Positions 38,093-46,151 of a DNA stretch of 64,000 bases are shown one piece after another; the stretch's first letter is position 1; every line of letters starts with the position of its first letter. Made by a program: the position numbers and the translations under genes. The stretch comes from an uncultured Arenicella sp. (GTDB taxonomy: Bacteria; Pseudomonadota; Gammaproteobacteria; Arenicellales; Arenicellaceae): NCBI GenBank assembly GCA_947499305.1, contig CANMNN010000023.1:1-64000 (forward strand). Reading direction: 5' to 3'. The notes under the pieces are model-generated. The model made no database searches. It worked only from the letters and a program-made list of their open reading frames with translations, and was not told where the DNA came from.

Positions 38093-38989
38093 TCAGAACT
38101 TATCGTCTAATTCAGTGATAAAGCTCTCAATTTCGTAGATAGCATTATCTAAGTTCTTCATATCGAACTTTTCTTTGGGCTCATCACTGTCTTGCGTATC
38201 AGAAGGGTTGTTGTCTTTTATCGAGTTTTCTAAAAGTTGAATTGTACGAGGTTCTTCGAAGTCGCTAAATGACTGGCCGTCAAGTTGCTTAACGCCCCAA
38301 AACAGCACAACACAGGACAAGTTATCGCTTGGAGCTTTATTGCGATTTTCTAAGGCTTGTAACAAGCTATCTAGGCCAAGACTTGGGTGCTCAGGGTCAA
38401 CATAATCGTTTAGATCATCAGGTTTAAATTTTGCCCATGCGCCGTCAGTAGCCAAGAAAAAGATGTCGCCATCCTCCATCGTGTGCGGCTCGCCAATTTG
38501 CGGGCGAGGGTTTTCTAAGCCCCCCACACAACGATTAATTGGTGCATTCTTTTCATTGCCAAGCTTGCGCGAAATATGATCTTCAGTAATGAAAAGAGTT
38601 TTACGTTTGCGAATATGATAAAGCCGACTATCGCCAGAATGCGCCCAAGTAGCAACGCCATCATGTATCAAGCACACAACGCAGGTAGTCTTTGGTGAGT
38701 CAACATTAAAGCCTTGACTCACCGCGCGGCGATGAATTGTATGGTGGCCGTAGTTGATCGACAGTGTTAAAAAACTGTCGGCATTATTGAGCTGCTTTTC
38801 AGTTGCCTTGGTAAAAGAATCGCCCATCGCGTCAATAAACGCTTGCGAGGCAATATCACCACCCGCGTGGCCGCCAAGGCCATCGGCAACAACTAAAAGA
38901 ATAGTGCCATTGCGTTCAAAAATAGCAGTGCGGTCTTCGTTGTAATCTCGACCGCCTTGATGGCTTTGTTGTGATACTGAGTAATCCAC
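38093..38989 (-). CDS. PP2C-type Ser/Thr protein phosphatase
   Basis: A 298-aa PPM-family phosphatase: GRDYNEDRTA, VVADGLGGHAGGDIAS (the metal-binding Asp), THSGDSRLY-like WAHSGDSRLYHIR, and FLATDGAWAKFKPDD near the C-terminus. An acidic tail of ~60 residues follows. It has no signal peptide or membrane segment. It likely reverses phosphorylation by the kinase encoded 19 bp upstream. The start is GTG at 38989. Confidence 0.93.
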   Translation of the reverse strand: MDYSVSQQSHQGGRDYNEDRTAIFERNGTILLVVADGLGGHAGGDIASQAFIDAMGDSFTKATEKQLNNADSFLTLSINYGHHTIHRRAVSQGFNVDSPKTTCVVCLIHDGVATWAHSGDSRLYHIRKRKTLFITEDHISRKLGNEKNAPINRCVGGLENPRPQIGEPHTMEDGDIFFLATDGAWAKFKPDDLNDYVDPEHPSLGLDSLLQALENRNKAPSDNLSCVVLFWGVKQLDGQSFSDFEEPRTIQLLENSIKDNNPSDTQDSDEPKEKFDMKNLDNAIYEIESFITELDDKF

Positions 38990-39008
38990 GATGCAATAAA
39001 CCAGCCGC

Positions 39009-39899
39009 TTAGCGGGTTGTCATAATCTCCACAAATTCATCTACTGATTGCGGGCGCTCTTTTTGGTCTAAGCTGCTTGCTCGATCGATCGCCAGTATCA
39101 AGTTCTTACGGTAATGCTTTGCGTGAGTTTCACTAAGCGGGCGCAATGTGTCTTTCTTTAAACGTTTAACCGCCGATGGTGGCGACTTGTGAGTAATGCA
39201 GGCACGCATAGTCATTGCGATCGCGTACAAATCCGAGCATAAGCTCAAGTCAGTTTTCTCGTGTTGCTCGGGAGCCGAGTAGCCGTGAGTGAGCGTATGC
39301 ACTTTATGTCGCTCACTGGAGGGGAACTTATATGCCGCGCCTAAATCAAGAATGAGCGGCACACCGCTTGCTCGAAGCAAAATATTACTTGGTTTAATGT
39401 CGAGGTGTAAAAAGCTGTTTTTGTGAACCTCTTTTAAGCCTGCCAACACCATGCTGAACACACTTAAAATAAACTCTTCGTCTGGCACATAATCGGTGTT
39501 CTTGATAAACCAACGTAAGTCTTTACCGTGCTCAAAGCGCATCACTAAATACGCCGTGTTATTCGCGCGGAAAAAATTTGATACGTTAACGATATTCGGG
39601 TGATCAATTTGCGACAGTGTTAAGCCTTCATCGAAGAAGCGCTTTAGACCAATGTGGTACTTGTGTTCCTGCTCTTTTGGGAATACATGCAGCGAGCCAT
39701 CGCGCGCACGGCGCATGCAGTTAGTGGCATAGAATTCTTTGATCGCAACAACCGCATTGGTTTTTGTATCTAGTGCACTATAAACAACACTAAAGCCGCC
39801 AACGCCAATAACCTTGCCGATCTTATAATTCTCAACCATTGTATCCGGGCGTAGGGGAAGGGCCGGAATCGTAGTTGGTTTGGGTTTAAGGATACTCAT
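39009..39899 (-). CDS. Soluble Hanks-type Ser/Thr protein kinase
   Basis: A 296-aa kinase of almost only the catalytic domain. It has the glycine loop IGVGGFSVVYSALD, the ATP lysine in VVAIKEFYATNC, the catalytic loop LHLDIKPSNILL (HLD in place of HRD) and DLG in place of DFG. The activation segment ends GYSAPEQH. There is no membrane anchor or sensory domain. With the PP2C gene 19 bp later it forms a kinase/phosphatase pair inserted between rph and yicC. The substrate is unknown. Confidence 0.93.
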   Translation of the reverse strand: MSILKPKPTTIPALPLRPDTMVENYKIGKVIGVGGFSVVYSALDTKTNAVVAIKEFYATNCMRRARDGSLHVFPKEQEHKYHIGLKRFFDEGLTLSQIDHPNIVNVSNFFRANNTAYLVMRFEHGKDLRWFIKNTDYVPDEEFILSVFSMVLAGLKEVHKNSFLHLDIKPSNILLRASGVPLILDLGAAYKFPSSERHKVHTLTHGYSAPEQHEKTDLSLCSDLYAIAMTMRACITHKSPPSAVKRLKKDTLRPLSETHAKHYRKNLILAIDRASSLDQKERPQSVDEFVEIMTTR

Positions 39900-39977
39900 T
39901 CAGGTATTATAGTCATTTGAAGCGAACTTTGTCAGTACCGCATTTTCAGCAAATCACCAAAACTGGAGCCTAAATCA

Positions 39978-40838
39978 ATGACCCAAAGCATGACCGCCTA
40001 CGCCCAAGCCGCCATTTCAACCGAATTAGGCGAGCTAAGTTGCGAGCTCAGAAGCGTAAATCACCGCTTTCTAGACATAGCGCCGAGAATGCCAGAAGAC
40101 CTTAGAGCGTTTGAAGGTGATCTAAAAGACACCATCGGCGCCAAGCTCTCCAGAGGCCGAGTGGATGTGTTTATTCGCCTAAAAGAGTCTGAAAACTCCA
40201 GTTTAGAGCCCAATTTGGACGCCGCCGACAATTTACAAAACCTGCTTGATGAAATGCGTCAAAGAATCCCCGAAATGCAAATGATCAGAGCCATCGACGC
40301 CCTGAAATGGCCAGGTATTCTGCAAGCTAAAAAAGCCGACCCAAAAGTGATGAAAGCACATTTGTTAAGCGTGGTAGGTCAAGCTCTAGATGGCATGGTG
40401 CAAGCCAGGGCCAAAGAAGGCGACAAAATGGCTGATTTAATCAGAGAGCGCTTGCAGGCAATGAACGACGTTGTTAAAAGCGTAGAAGCCTTCTTGCCCG
40501 AAATAGTAGAAGCTTACAAAACCCGTTTAGATGAAAAATTAGCCGACATAAAAGACCAGCTCGACCCCGCAAGGCTTGAACAAGAACTCGTAATCTTTTT
40601 GCAAAAAACTGACGTAGCCGAAGAGCTCGACCGTTTAAACGTGCATATAGAAGAAGTAGGTGAAGTACTAAACAAGCCCGAGCCAGCTGGCAGGCGATTA
40701 GATTTTCTAATGCAAGAGCTGAATCGAGAAGCGAACACTTTAGGTTCGAAAAGCCAAGACCCGAGAATGACAAAGGCGAGCGTTGATTTGAAGGTATTCA
40801 TCGAGCAGATGCGCGAACAGGTTCAGAATATTGAGTGA
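39978..40838 (+). CDS. yicC: YicC-family endoribonuclease
   Basis: A 286-aa YicC protein: MTQSMTAYAQAAISTELGEL, CELRSVNHRFLDIAPRMPED, RGRVDVFIRLKE, and the DUF1732 C-terminus with RRLDFLMQELNREANTLGSK. E. coli YicC is an endoribonuclease that acts on the small RNA RyhB. A GGAG Shine-Dalgarno sequence precedes the ATG. In E. coli it is divergent from rph, and the same order is kept here except for the inserted kinase/phosphatase pair. Confidence 0.96.
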   Translation: MTQSMTAYAQAAISTELGELSCELRSVNHRFLDIAPRMPEDLRAFEGDLKDTIGAKLSRGRVDVFIRLKESENSSLEPNLDAADNLQNLLDEMRQRIPEMQMIRAIDALKWPGILQAKKADPKVMKAHLLSVVGQALDGMVQARAKEGDKMADLIRERLQAMNDVVKSVEAFLPEIVEAYKTRLDEKLADIKDQLDPARLEQELVIFLQKTDVAEELDRLNVHIEEVGEVLNKPEPAGRRLDFLMQELNREANTLGSKSQDPRMTKASVDLKVFIEQMREQVQNIE

Positions 40839-40887
40839 TGGGTAATTAAAGTAATATCAAAACTCTGTTTTTATTGTTAATGATAGA

Positions 40888-40906
40888 GTGGGTGTCCTGA
40901 TTTGTG
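40888..40906 (+). repeat. Left copy of a 19-bp direct repeat
   Basis: GTGGGTGTCCTGATTTGTG lies 50 bp after yicC. A copy matching at 17 of 19 positions lies at 41794-41812, beyond the orphan gene at 40984. Confidence 0.4.
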
Positions 40907-40983
40907 CTTTTGAACCCTAAAGTAGCCGTTAAAAGTAATGACAAACAACATTGGACACGCACTGGTTAAAAAGTCCACCCTCA

Positions 40984-41676
40984 ATGAAACTGACAACAAA
41001 AAATAAGAAGAAAATAACAAATGATTGGCAGCATCAACTTGTAGATTTCACTGTCTATAGATCTATGCATTTGGTGAGGAGGCACGGACCATTCTTGGTT
41101 GGTGTTTGTTTAGATAGAACTAGTGCTGGAGATCGATATATTCCTACATTTCATTTTCATAACTTATTGATCCCTTCTGAAACGGTTGCCTTGAGTTTAT
41201 CTCAAAACTTAATTCAAGACGGAGTTGTGCAGGCTGTATATGTTGACAATCATGATGCTCAATATCAGGACTTTATCGAACGCTTCAAACAATTATCTGA
41301 GCTTCTTGATAGCAAAGTGATATCAGTGGATAAACTAATTCAAAGTTATGTTAACGCTATTTCTAATCCGCAAAAACTTGCGATCTACAAGTATCCTCTA
41401 GGGCCTTATTTGGATGTTTTATCTCTTGCTGCCTGGTTTGGGTTTGATGAATATAAAAGAGAGCTTTTCAATATGATTTGTAATGAAGTTGAATCTTGGC
41501 CATCGACTGAGTTTTCACTTGATTTTACTAATTGGGAAAAAAATATTGAAGATCTGTTGTTAGATAGGCAATGCTTAGAAATAACATTAAAACAAGAGCT
41601 TGAGAATCATTCTCTAGATGAGTTTCATGATTATGGCTTATTGCCAGTTAGTGATTTGCCAGTATTCTGGGAGTAG
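40984..41676 (+). CDS. Hypothetical protein in AT-rich context, 230 aa
   Basis: A soluble 230-aa protein with a very basic start (MKLTTKNKKK) and an acidic, aromatic-rich body. It has no signal peptide or membrane helix, and I recognise no family. Base composition is more AT-rich than in the neighbours, and codon use differs, so recent gain is likely. The ATG at 40984 is chosen; a TTG at 40951 is possible but has no Shine-Dalgarno sequence. Its size and single-gene setting resemble immunity-type orphans, which is only a guess. Confidence 0.6.
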   Translation: MKLTTKNKKKITNDWQHQLVDFTVYRSMHLVRRHGPFLVGVCLDRTSAGDRYIPTFHFHNLLIPSETVALSLSQNLIQDGVVQAVYVDNHDAQYQDFIERFKQLSELLDSKVISVDKLIQSYVNAISNPQKLAIYKYPLGPYLDVLSLAAWFGFDEYKRELFNMICNEVESWPSTEFSLDFTNWEKNIEDLLLDRQCLEITLKQELENHSLDEFHDYGLLPVSDLPVFWE

Positions 41677-42033
41677 TGAATAACAACACAGGACCCCCAC
41701 TTCCTAATTCCGATTTCGAAAAAACAAGGTAGCAATGAATACAGTAACTTTAAATAGCCAGCAAGCTGTAGTTTTATTTGGTGTCCTTGTAGCGTGGTTG
41801 TCCTGATTTTTGAAAAAACTATGAACGATTACTATAGAGATGAGGGCTATTTGGCTTTTTCACTGATAGCTTTCTTAAAGCGATGAATGAGTAAGAGCAC
41901 CCGCTCCCTGATCATTGCAATTATTTGGCAGGTAAATAGAGTGTTCGATTTCTGCTGGATACAAGTCTTACCTTTTTACTTTCGATTGTCGTATTCTCTA
42001 CGTCCAAAGAACATAATTTAGAAGCGCCATAAA
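41677..42033. other. AT-rich intergenic region with second direct-repeat copy
   Basis: This 357-bp gap contains GTGGTTGTCCTGATTTTTG at 41794-41812, the second copy of the 19-bp repeat. No gene or strong hairpin is seen. It lies between two orphan genes. Confidence 0.5.
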
Positions 42034-42633
42034 ATGTACAAGCAGATTCCACTAATAATCCTTTTATCGGTCTTCTATTTAAAGGGTTGTGATAATGTTT
42101 CTCAGCCAGATGTCGTATATGTAGTTCAAAATGTAGACGCTAGCCTCGAAGACGTCGAAGTATTTATTAGGCGAATGAATGAATTCCAAGTTTCTTTTTC
42201 TTCAGAGATAGAGTTCGATCCTGAAGCTCGGCAACTGAGATTCAAAAATGGAAGCCCTGATGAAGCAGTCATTAAATTTATGTCCGAAAACAAAGGGCAA
42301 CTCCTTGTGTATAGTGACGATAGACTTGATCCTTGGGTGACGACCGAAGATGTAGCTAGCGCGTCTGCACGTGCAATCGATAAAAGAGATTTTGTCTATA
42401 TGTTCCTGACGGAGAAGGGAGCAGCCAGAATGAGTGAGCGTTCCGGCAATCACATTGGAAAAAAAGTTATCATAGAATTGGGTGGCAATGTTCTCATGGC
42501 GCCGACGATAAATGATCAATTGGGGAATCAGTTTCTTTTTTCAACTGACTCGATTGGTGTCAATCCAATGTGGGTTTCAGTTTTGATCTCTCATGGCTCA
42601 ATGACCGCATCGCTAGATTTAAAAAAATTATGA
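42034..42633 (+). CDS. Lipoprotein with SecD P1-head-like domain
   Basis: A 199-aa protein with a lipobox at the signal end (FYLKGC), so probably a lipoprotein. The C-terminal half, LTEKGAARMSERSGNHIGK, then KKVIIELGGNVLMAPTIND, matches the pattern of the SecD P1 head subdomain: a beta strand, a T/G-rich loop, then G-x-V-x-x-AP-x-I. SecD itself is a large membrane protein, and this is a stand-alone periplasmic version. Such proteins are annotated in several marine bacteria without known function. A terminator follows. Confidence 0.7.
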   Translation: MYKQIPLIILLSVFYLKGCDNVSQPDVVYVVQNVDASLEDVEVFIRRMNEFQVSFSSEIEFDPEARQLRFKNGSPDEAVIKFMSENKGQLLVYSDDRLDPWVTTEDVASASARAIDKRDFVYMFLTEKGAARMSERSGNHIGKKVIIELGGNVLMAPTINDQLGNQFLFSTDSIGVNPMWVSVLISHGSMTASLDLKKL

Positions 42634-42729
42634 GGAGATAAGAGCGAAAGAAACGGAGGCAGGTCTAGTGAGATGACGCCTTTTGAGTTAATAGTCGTTC
42701 CAAAAGTGGCTTAAGAGCTTGCCTCTCAG

Positions 42730-42758
42730 AAGGGGAGTTACAGAGCCTCCCCCTTTTT
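42730..42758 (+). terminator. Rho-independent terminator after the SecD-like lipoprotein gene
   Basis: GGGGAG and CTCCCC form a stem around a 9-base loop, followed by C and TTTTT. It lies about 100 bp after the stop at 42633. Confidence 0.75.
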
Positions 42759-42983
42759 ACAAATTAACGAGTTTTATTATTAGGTACATGTTTGACAAAG
42801 CGCGTCTGCGCATTTGGTAGGCAAGCATTGAGGCCCTGTATAGCCAGAGCCTGGTAGCACTATTGGACATTTGAATGACCCCAAATTTAGATTCATCGCA
42901 CAATCGATATTGCTACCCTGAAAGCAGCTGGCATTAGTTTGCAATTGAAATTGATAAACACTCAACATAGCGCCCTTGGAAAG

Positions 42984-43009
42984 AACGGGGTCAGGTCTTG
43001 CCTTTTTCC
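42984..43009 (+). repeat. Left inverted repeat flanking the REP-type transposase
   Basis: The 26-bp arm reads AACGGGGTCAGGTCTTGCCT and then TTTTCC. It matches the reverse complement of 43894-43919 at 24 of 26 positions. It lies 57 bp before the transposase start codon. Confidence 0.85.
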
Positions 43010-43066
43010 TATGCGGGTTTAACGTGTTAGTTTGACTACTCATTGATAGTAAAAAGGATTTTACTT

Positions 43067-43912
43067 ATGGCTAGACCATTGAGATTGGAGTTCGCTGGTG
43101 CGCTTTACCATGTTACTTCTCGGGGCGACCGTCGAGAAAATATCTATGAAGGTGCCGATGATCGGTTTTCATTTTTGGATGTATTGGGTGGCGTGTGTGA
43201 AGAGTGTAACTGGGTGTGTCATGCGTATTGCTTAATGGACAATCATTATCATTTAATAATTGAAACGCCTGATGCGAATCTTTCGCGAGGAATGCGCCAA
43301 TTGAATGGGGTCTACACTCAGCGCTTTAACCGAGCTCACAATCGTGTTGGGCATTGCTTTCAAGGTAGATATACCGCGATTCATGTTGATAAAGAAAGTT
43401 ACTTACTTGAGTTGGCTCGTTATGTGGTTTTGAACCCTGTGCGTGCCGAAATGGTTCGTAAGGCTGAGGACTGGCCATGGAGTAGTTATGGGGCAACCGT
43501 TGGGTACGCTAAGCGCCTTGACTGGTTAGAAACCGATTGGCTGCTTGCGTCATTTGGTCGAACAAAAGAATCAGCAATTTTTGCTTATAAGAAATTTATC
43601 GATGAAGGTAAAAACCAGCCCTCGCCATGGAAAGAATTACGTAATCAAGTGTATTTAGGCGGCGAAGATTTTGTAAATCAAATGCAAGGTTTGATTGAGG
43701 GCAATAAGGATCTTTCAGAAGTGCCTGCTTCGCAACGAAGGCCGAAGCCCTTAACGTTAAGAGAGTATGAGTTAAACGCACCCGGTAGAGATTGCGCTAT
43801 TTATTCAGCGTATAGGAGTGGCGGCTACACGTTGAAGGAAATCGGCGATTACTTTGGGTTGCACTATGCTCGAGTTAGTCGAATTGTTAAGGTGGCAAAA
43901 GGCAAGACCTGA
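43067..43912 (+). CDS. REP-associated tyrosine transposase (Y1 family)
   Basis: A 281-aa single-domain Y1 transposase. It has the HUH metal motif in MDNHYHLIIETP, the catalytic tyrosine in ELARYVVLNPVRAEMV, and the family start ARPLRLEFAGALYHVTSRGD. The C-terminus contains a helix-turn-helix-like block (TLKEIGDYFGLHYARVSRIV). Start: ATG at 43067 with AAGGA before it; a TTG at 43043 is less likely. The 26-bp inverted repeats at both ends, the right one overlapping the end of the gene, are typical of these elements. It cleaves and joins single-stranded DNA at REP-type hairpins. Confidence 0.92.
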   Translation: MARPLRLEFAGALYHVTSRGDRRENIYEGADDRFSFLDVLGGVCEECNWVCHAYCLMDNHYHLIIETPDANLSRGMRQLNGVYTQRFNRAHNRVGHCFQGRYTAIHVDKESYLLELARYVVLNPVRAEMVRKAEDWPWSSYGATVGYAKRLDWLETDWLLASFGRTKESAIFAYKKFIDEGKNQPSPWKELRNQVYLGGEDFVNQMQGLIEGNKDLSEVPASQRRPKPLTLREYELNAPGRDCAIYSAYRSGGYTLKEIGDYFGLHYARVSRIVKVAKGKT

Positions 43913-43919
43913 CCCTGTT
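43894..43919 (-). repeat. Right inverted repeat flanking the REP-type transposase
   Basis: The mirror copy of 42984-43009. It overlaps the last 19 bp of the transposase gene, so transposase end and repeat share sequence. Confidence 0.85.
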
Positions 43920-44067
43920 ATCTGCATTCGTTTTTACATTTGTTACCTGTCTGTGTAATCAGTTTCGATGAGCTGGCTGTTGTTAGGCTCAAAAAATGAA
44001 CTAGAACAAAAGCCAGCCATCGCTATGGGGATGTTCGACAACCGAAGTTGAGCGACGAATTTAGCGT

Positions 44068-45474
44068 TCAGTTAGTTGGTGTGGCCAAGTTCATATAGAT
44101 CATAATGTTGTCATTATCATCGAACCCGATCGCATCAGGCCAGCCATCACCATTAAAATCACCGTAATCGCCACTCTGAGTACCGCTGCCCAATGTGATG
44201 TCAGGTGGGTTTGGGATGTAGCGCGAATCGTTGTTAGTCCAATCCCAACCGGCAACGACTTCGGAGTTATGGCCGTCGAGGAACATGAAGTCAGCCGAGC
44301 CGTCATTGTTAAAGTCGGTAAATGGGCCTAACTGACCAAGCTGCGTATTTTGTATTCGGGTTCCAGACCCAGTGGCATCATCCCAATTTTTGCTGTAGAA
44401 AAATATTCGTCCGTCATTATTTTCAATAATCACGTAGCGCCCATAATTGTCTGATGTGCCTGAATTCGCCAAACCAGAAGCATATTTTTCAGCCGTGCTA
44501 AATGGCCCGAATGGGCGAACTCCGGCGCCATCTTTACACCCCTGCACAGGTACAGTCGCATATCCGGCATAATCTACGGTGCCATTGCCGTTACCTGGAT
44601 AAATCACTGACGACGGGGGTGTAAAACTTGGAGCGGAATAACAGACACCTACATCTATTTTGCCGTCCGTATTAAAGTCTCCGGCGGCAACCTTGCCCGA
44701 AAAAAACGACGTATATATTGCCGCATCGGTTCCTGATTGTGAGGCTTCTGTTTGAGTTAGCGTCAATGCTGTGGTGCCATAACCTGCTCCAGAATTTAGA
44801 CGGATCCCGGCAAGCGACTGATTGGTATAGGTTATGTTTGTCTTGTCATCATCTGTCTCGCTAACAGAAGACACTCCTGTGGCAGTGATAACCATATCCA
44901 AGTCACCATCACCGTCAAAGTCACCGAAATCGATGTCAGCTAAGGATTGCGAAGCTGTAGATCCGGTTAGGGTTGACGTACTCAATGTAAATGTCTGAGG
45001 TGGTTCAAAAAACGTTGCACCAGAGGTGCTGGAACTGCTTGAAGAGCCGTTAGACATAAAGACATGTATTTGGCTGGTTTGATAGTCATCCTGTGATGCT
45101 GCGAGTGTGGATGTTGTAACTACATCGTCATATCCGTCTGCATTTACATCAACTGACCATATTTTTAAGTGATCCACACTCGAGTCAACCAAGGCCGATC
45201 CGTGAAAATTTCCGCTGGTATCTGAGATGCTGCTTGCGCTACTTGAACGGAAATTCAAATCACCTGATACGTCGATATAAATTAAGTCATCATAGACTGA
45301 ATCACGAAAATGGCCGGCGCCGACCGATCCAACTTGACCATTTTCATCCAATTTTTTTGGTGAGAAAGTTAGTGTTTCGACCGGGCTAGGTGTGGCGTTC
45401 GCATGCTCTGAAAAAAAACAAGACACGATGAGTGTCATCGCGAAAAAATACAAGGGGGATCTTAAATTCTTCAT
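44068..45474 (-). CDS. Secreted FG-GAP/VCBS-repeat protein
   Basis: A 468-aa exported protein. After the signal peptide (YFFAMTLIVSCFFSEHANA) come five or more repeats with calcium-type Asp motifs: DVNADGYDDV, DFDGDGDLDMV, DFNTDGKIDVG, DFNNDGSADFMF and DFNGDGWPDAIG. This predicts a beta-propeller like those of integrin-alpha and bacterial VCBS proteins, probably for adhesion or surface binding. The long Ser/Thr-rich linker (about 125-160) is low in complexity. The ATG at 45474 is chosen because the signal peptide begins there; the frame is open to 45561. Confidence 0.85.
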   Translation of the reverse strand: MKNLRSPLYFFAMTLIVSCFFSEHANATPSPVETLTFSPKKLDENGQVGSVGAGHFRDSVYDDLIYIDVSGDLNFRSSSASSISDTSGNFHGSALVDSSVDHLKIWSVDVNADGYDDVVTTSTLAASQDDYQTSQIHVFMSNGSSSSSSTSGATFFEPPQTFTLSTSTLTGSTASQSLADIDFGDFDGDGDLDMVITATGVSSVSETDDDKTNITYTNQSLAGIRLNSGAGYGTTALTLTQTEASQSGTDAAIYTSFFSGKVAAGDFNTDGKIDVGVCYSAPSFTPPSSVIYPGNGNGTVDYAGYATVPVQGCKDGAGVRPFGPFSTAEKYASGLANSGTSDNYGRYVIIENNDGRIFFYSKNWDDATGSGTRIQNTQLGQLGPFTDFNNDGSADFMFLDGHNSEVVAGWDWTNNDSRYIPNPPDITLGSGTQSGDYGDFNGDGWPDAIGFDDNDNIMIYMNLATPTN

Positions 45475-45550
45475 AAAAATCAAACCATCACTCAAAAAAT
45501 TACTCATCTGTTTATCCATCATCCGTTTTGTTGGGATGGATCCAATGTAA

Positions 45551-45580
45551 GGAGTTAGCATGACTAAACGTCATGACTCC
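45551..45580 (-). promoter_or_regulatory. Interrupted palindrome upstream of the FG-GAP gene
   Basis: GGAGT-TAG-CATGAC, then TAAAC, then GTCATG-ACTCC: two stems interrupted by a 3-base bulge. It lies 77 bp upstream of the FG-GAP gene start and may be an operator or a leader structure. No known site matches. Confidence 0.35.
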
Positions 45581-45758
45581 TTTGAGAGAAACCATATCTG
45601 ATATTTACCTTGTGATCCTATTACATCTTATTACTTGCTGCTCAGCGCAAACCACGTTAACAAATAGTTGGGTCACCATAGGATGGCCTTAGGTCTTGGC
45701 TTTGCGTGTAAGGTGATGTGCTCCGGCGCAGACTTACATACCAATTAGACAAGGTCCT

Positions 45759-45884
45759 TTACTTAAACAGGGAAGTCGCTCGTTGCGCTTTAATTTTTCG
45801 CGTGATAAGAACTCCGTTTTTATCAACTGCATGTAAATGAAAATATCGCTTGCCTAAATCAATTTCTAGTACTTTACTGGCCAC
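45759..45884 (-). pseudogene. IS110-family transposase, N-terminal fragment
   Basis: On the minus strand a GTG at 45884 opens 41 codons reading VASKVLEIDLGKRYFHLHAV and on. This is the start of IS110-type transposases, with the first acidic residue of the RuvC-like site (IDLGK). The frame stops after KAQRATSLFK, so only about a tenth of the gene remains. The remainder of the element is absent from the downstream side, so this is a relic. Confidence 0.8.
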
Positions 45885-46151
45885 GGTGCTCGCCTCGTGT
45901 GATTGATCTCACGACCGAGTCTAATAGGCAAGGGTGGGGCGAATCATCTCATTAGACTCGACCCGTTATGTGTTTCTTTCAAGAGCGGAGGGCTCTAATG
46001 ATATGTCCCTCGTTACTATTTAGACTCGTTACTATTTAGAATAGTGGGTAGCTGAAAAAATACGCCAGATATATGCTTCAAATCAATTGCCATAGCTTTA
46101 AAGCATACATAGAATTCAGTGCCGCCATTTTGGCTACAGTATCGATAAAGT
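45885..46151. other. Region upstream of the IS110 remnant
   Basis: The inverted repeat CGAGTCTAAT / ATTAGACTCG spans 45916-45960, with a G-rich loop, and the tandem copy lies at 46009-46040. In intact IS110-group elements the non-coding left end upstream of the transposase encodes the bridge RNA, so the hairpin might be part of such an end. This is inference from family knowledge. Confidence 0.4.
46009..46040 (+). repeat. Perfect 16-bp tandem duplication
   Basis: CTCGTTACTATTTAGA occurs twice with no gap or mismatch, at 46009-46024 and 46025-46040. Such a clean duplication next to an IS relic suggests replication slippage or an excised insertion with its target copy. Confidence 0.9.

Noticed and set aside
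40839-42033. Integron-type cassette
   Set aside because: No attC-like inverse core and core sites (RYYYAAC / GTTRRRY) were found near the direct repeats.
42780-43043. Cys-rich 87-codon frame on the minus strand
   Set aside because: Its N-terminal part reads through the transposase inverted repeat (KKARPDPV), and the rest (62 codons from 42968) has no recognised family. It may be the tail of a decayed gene, but there is no support for it as a real one.
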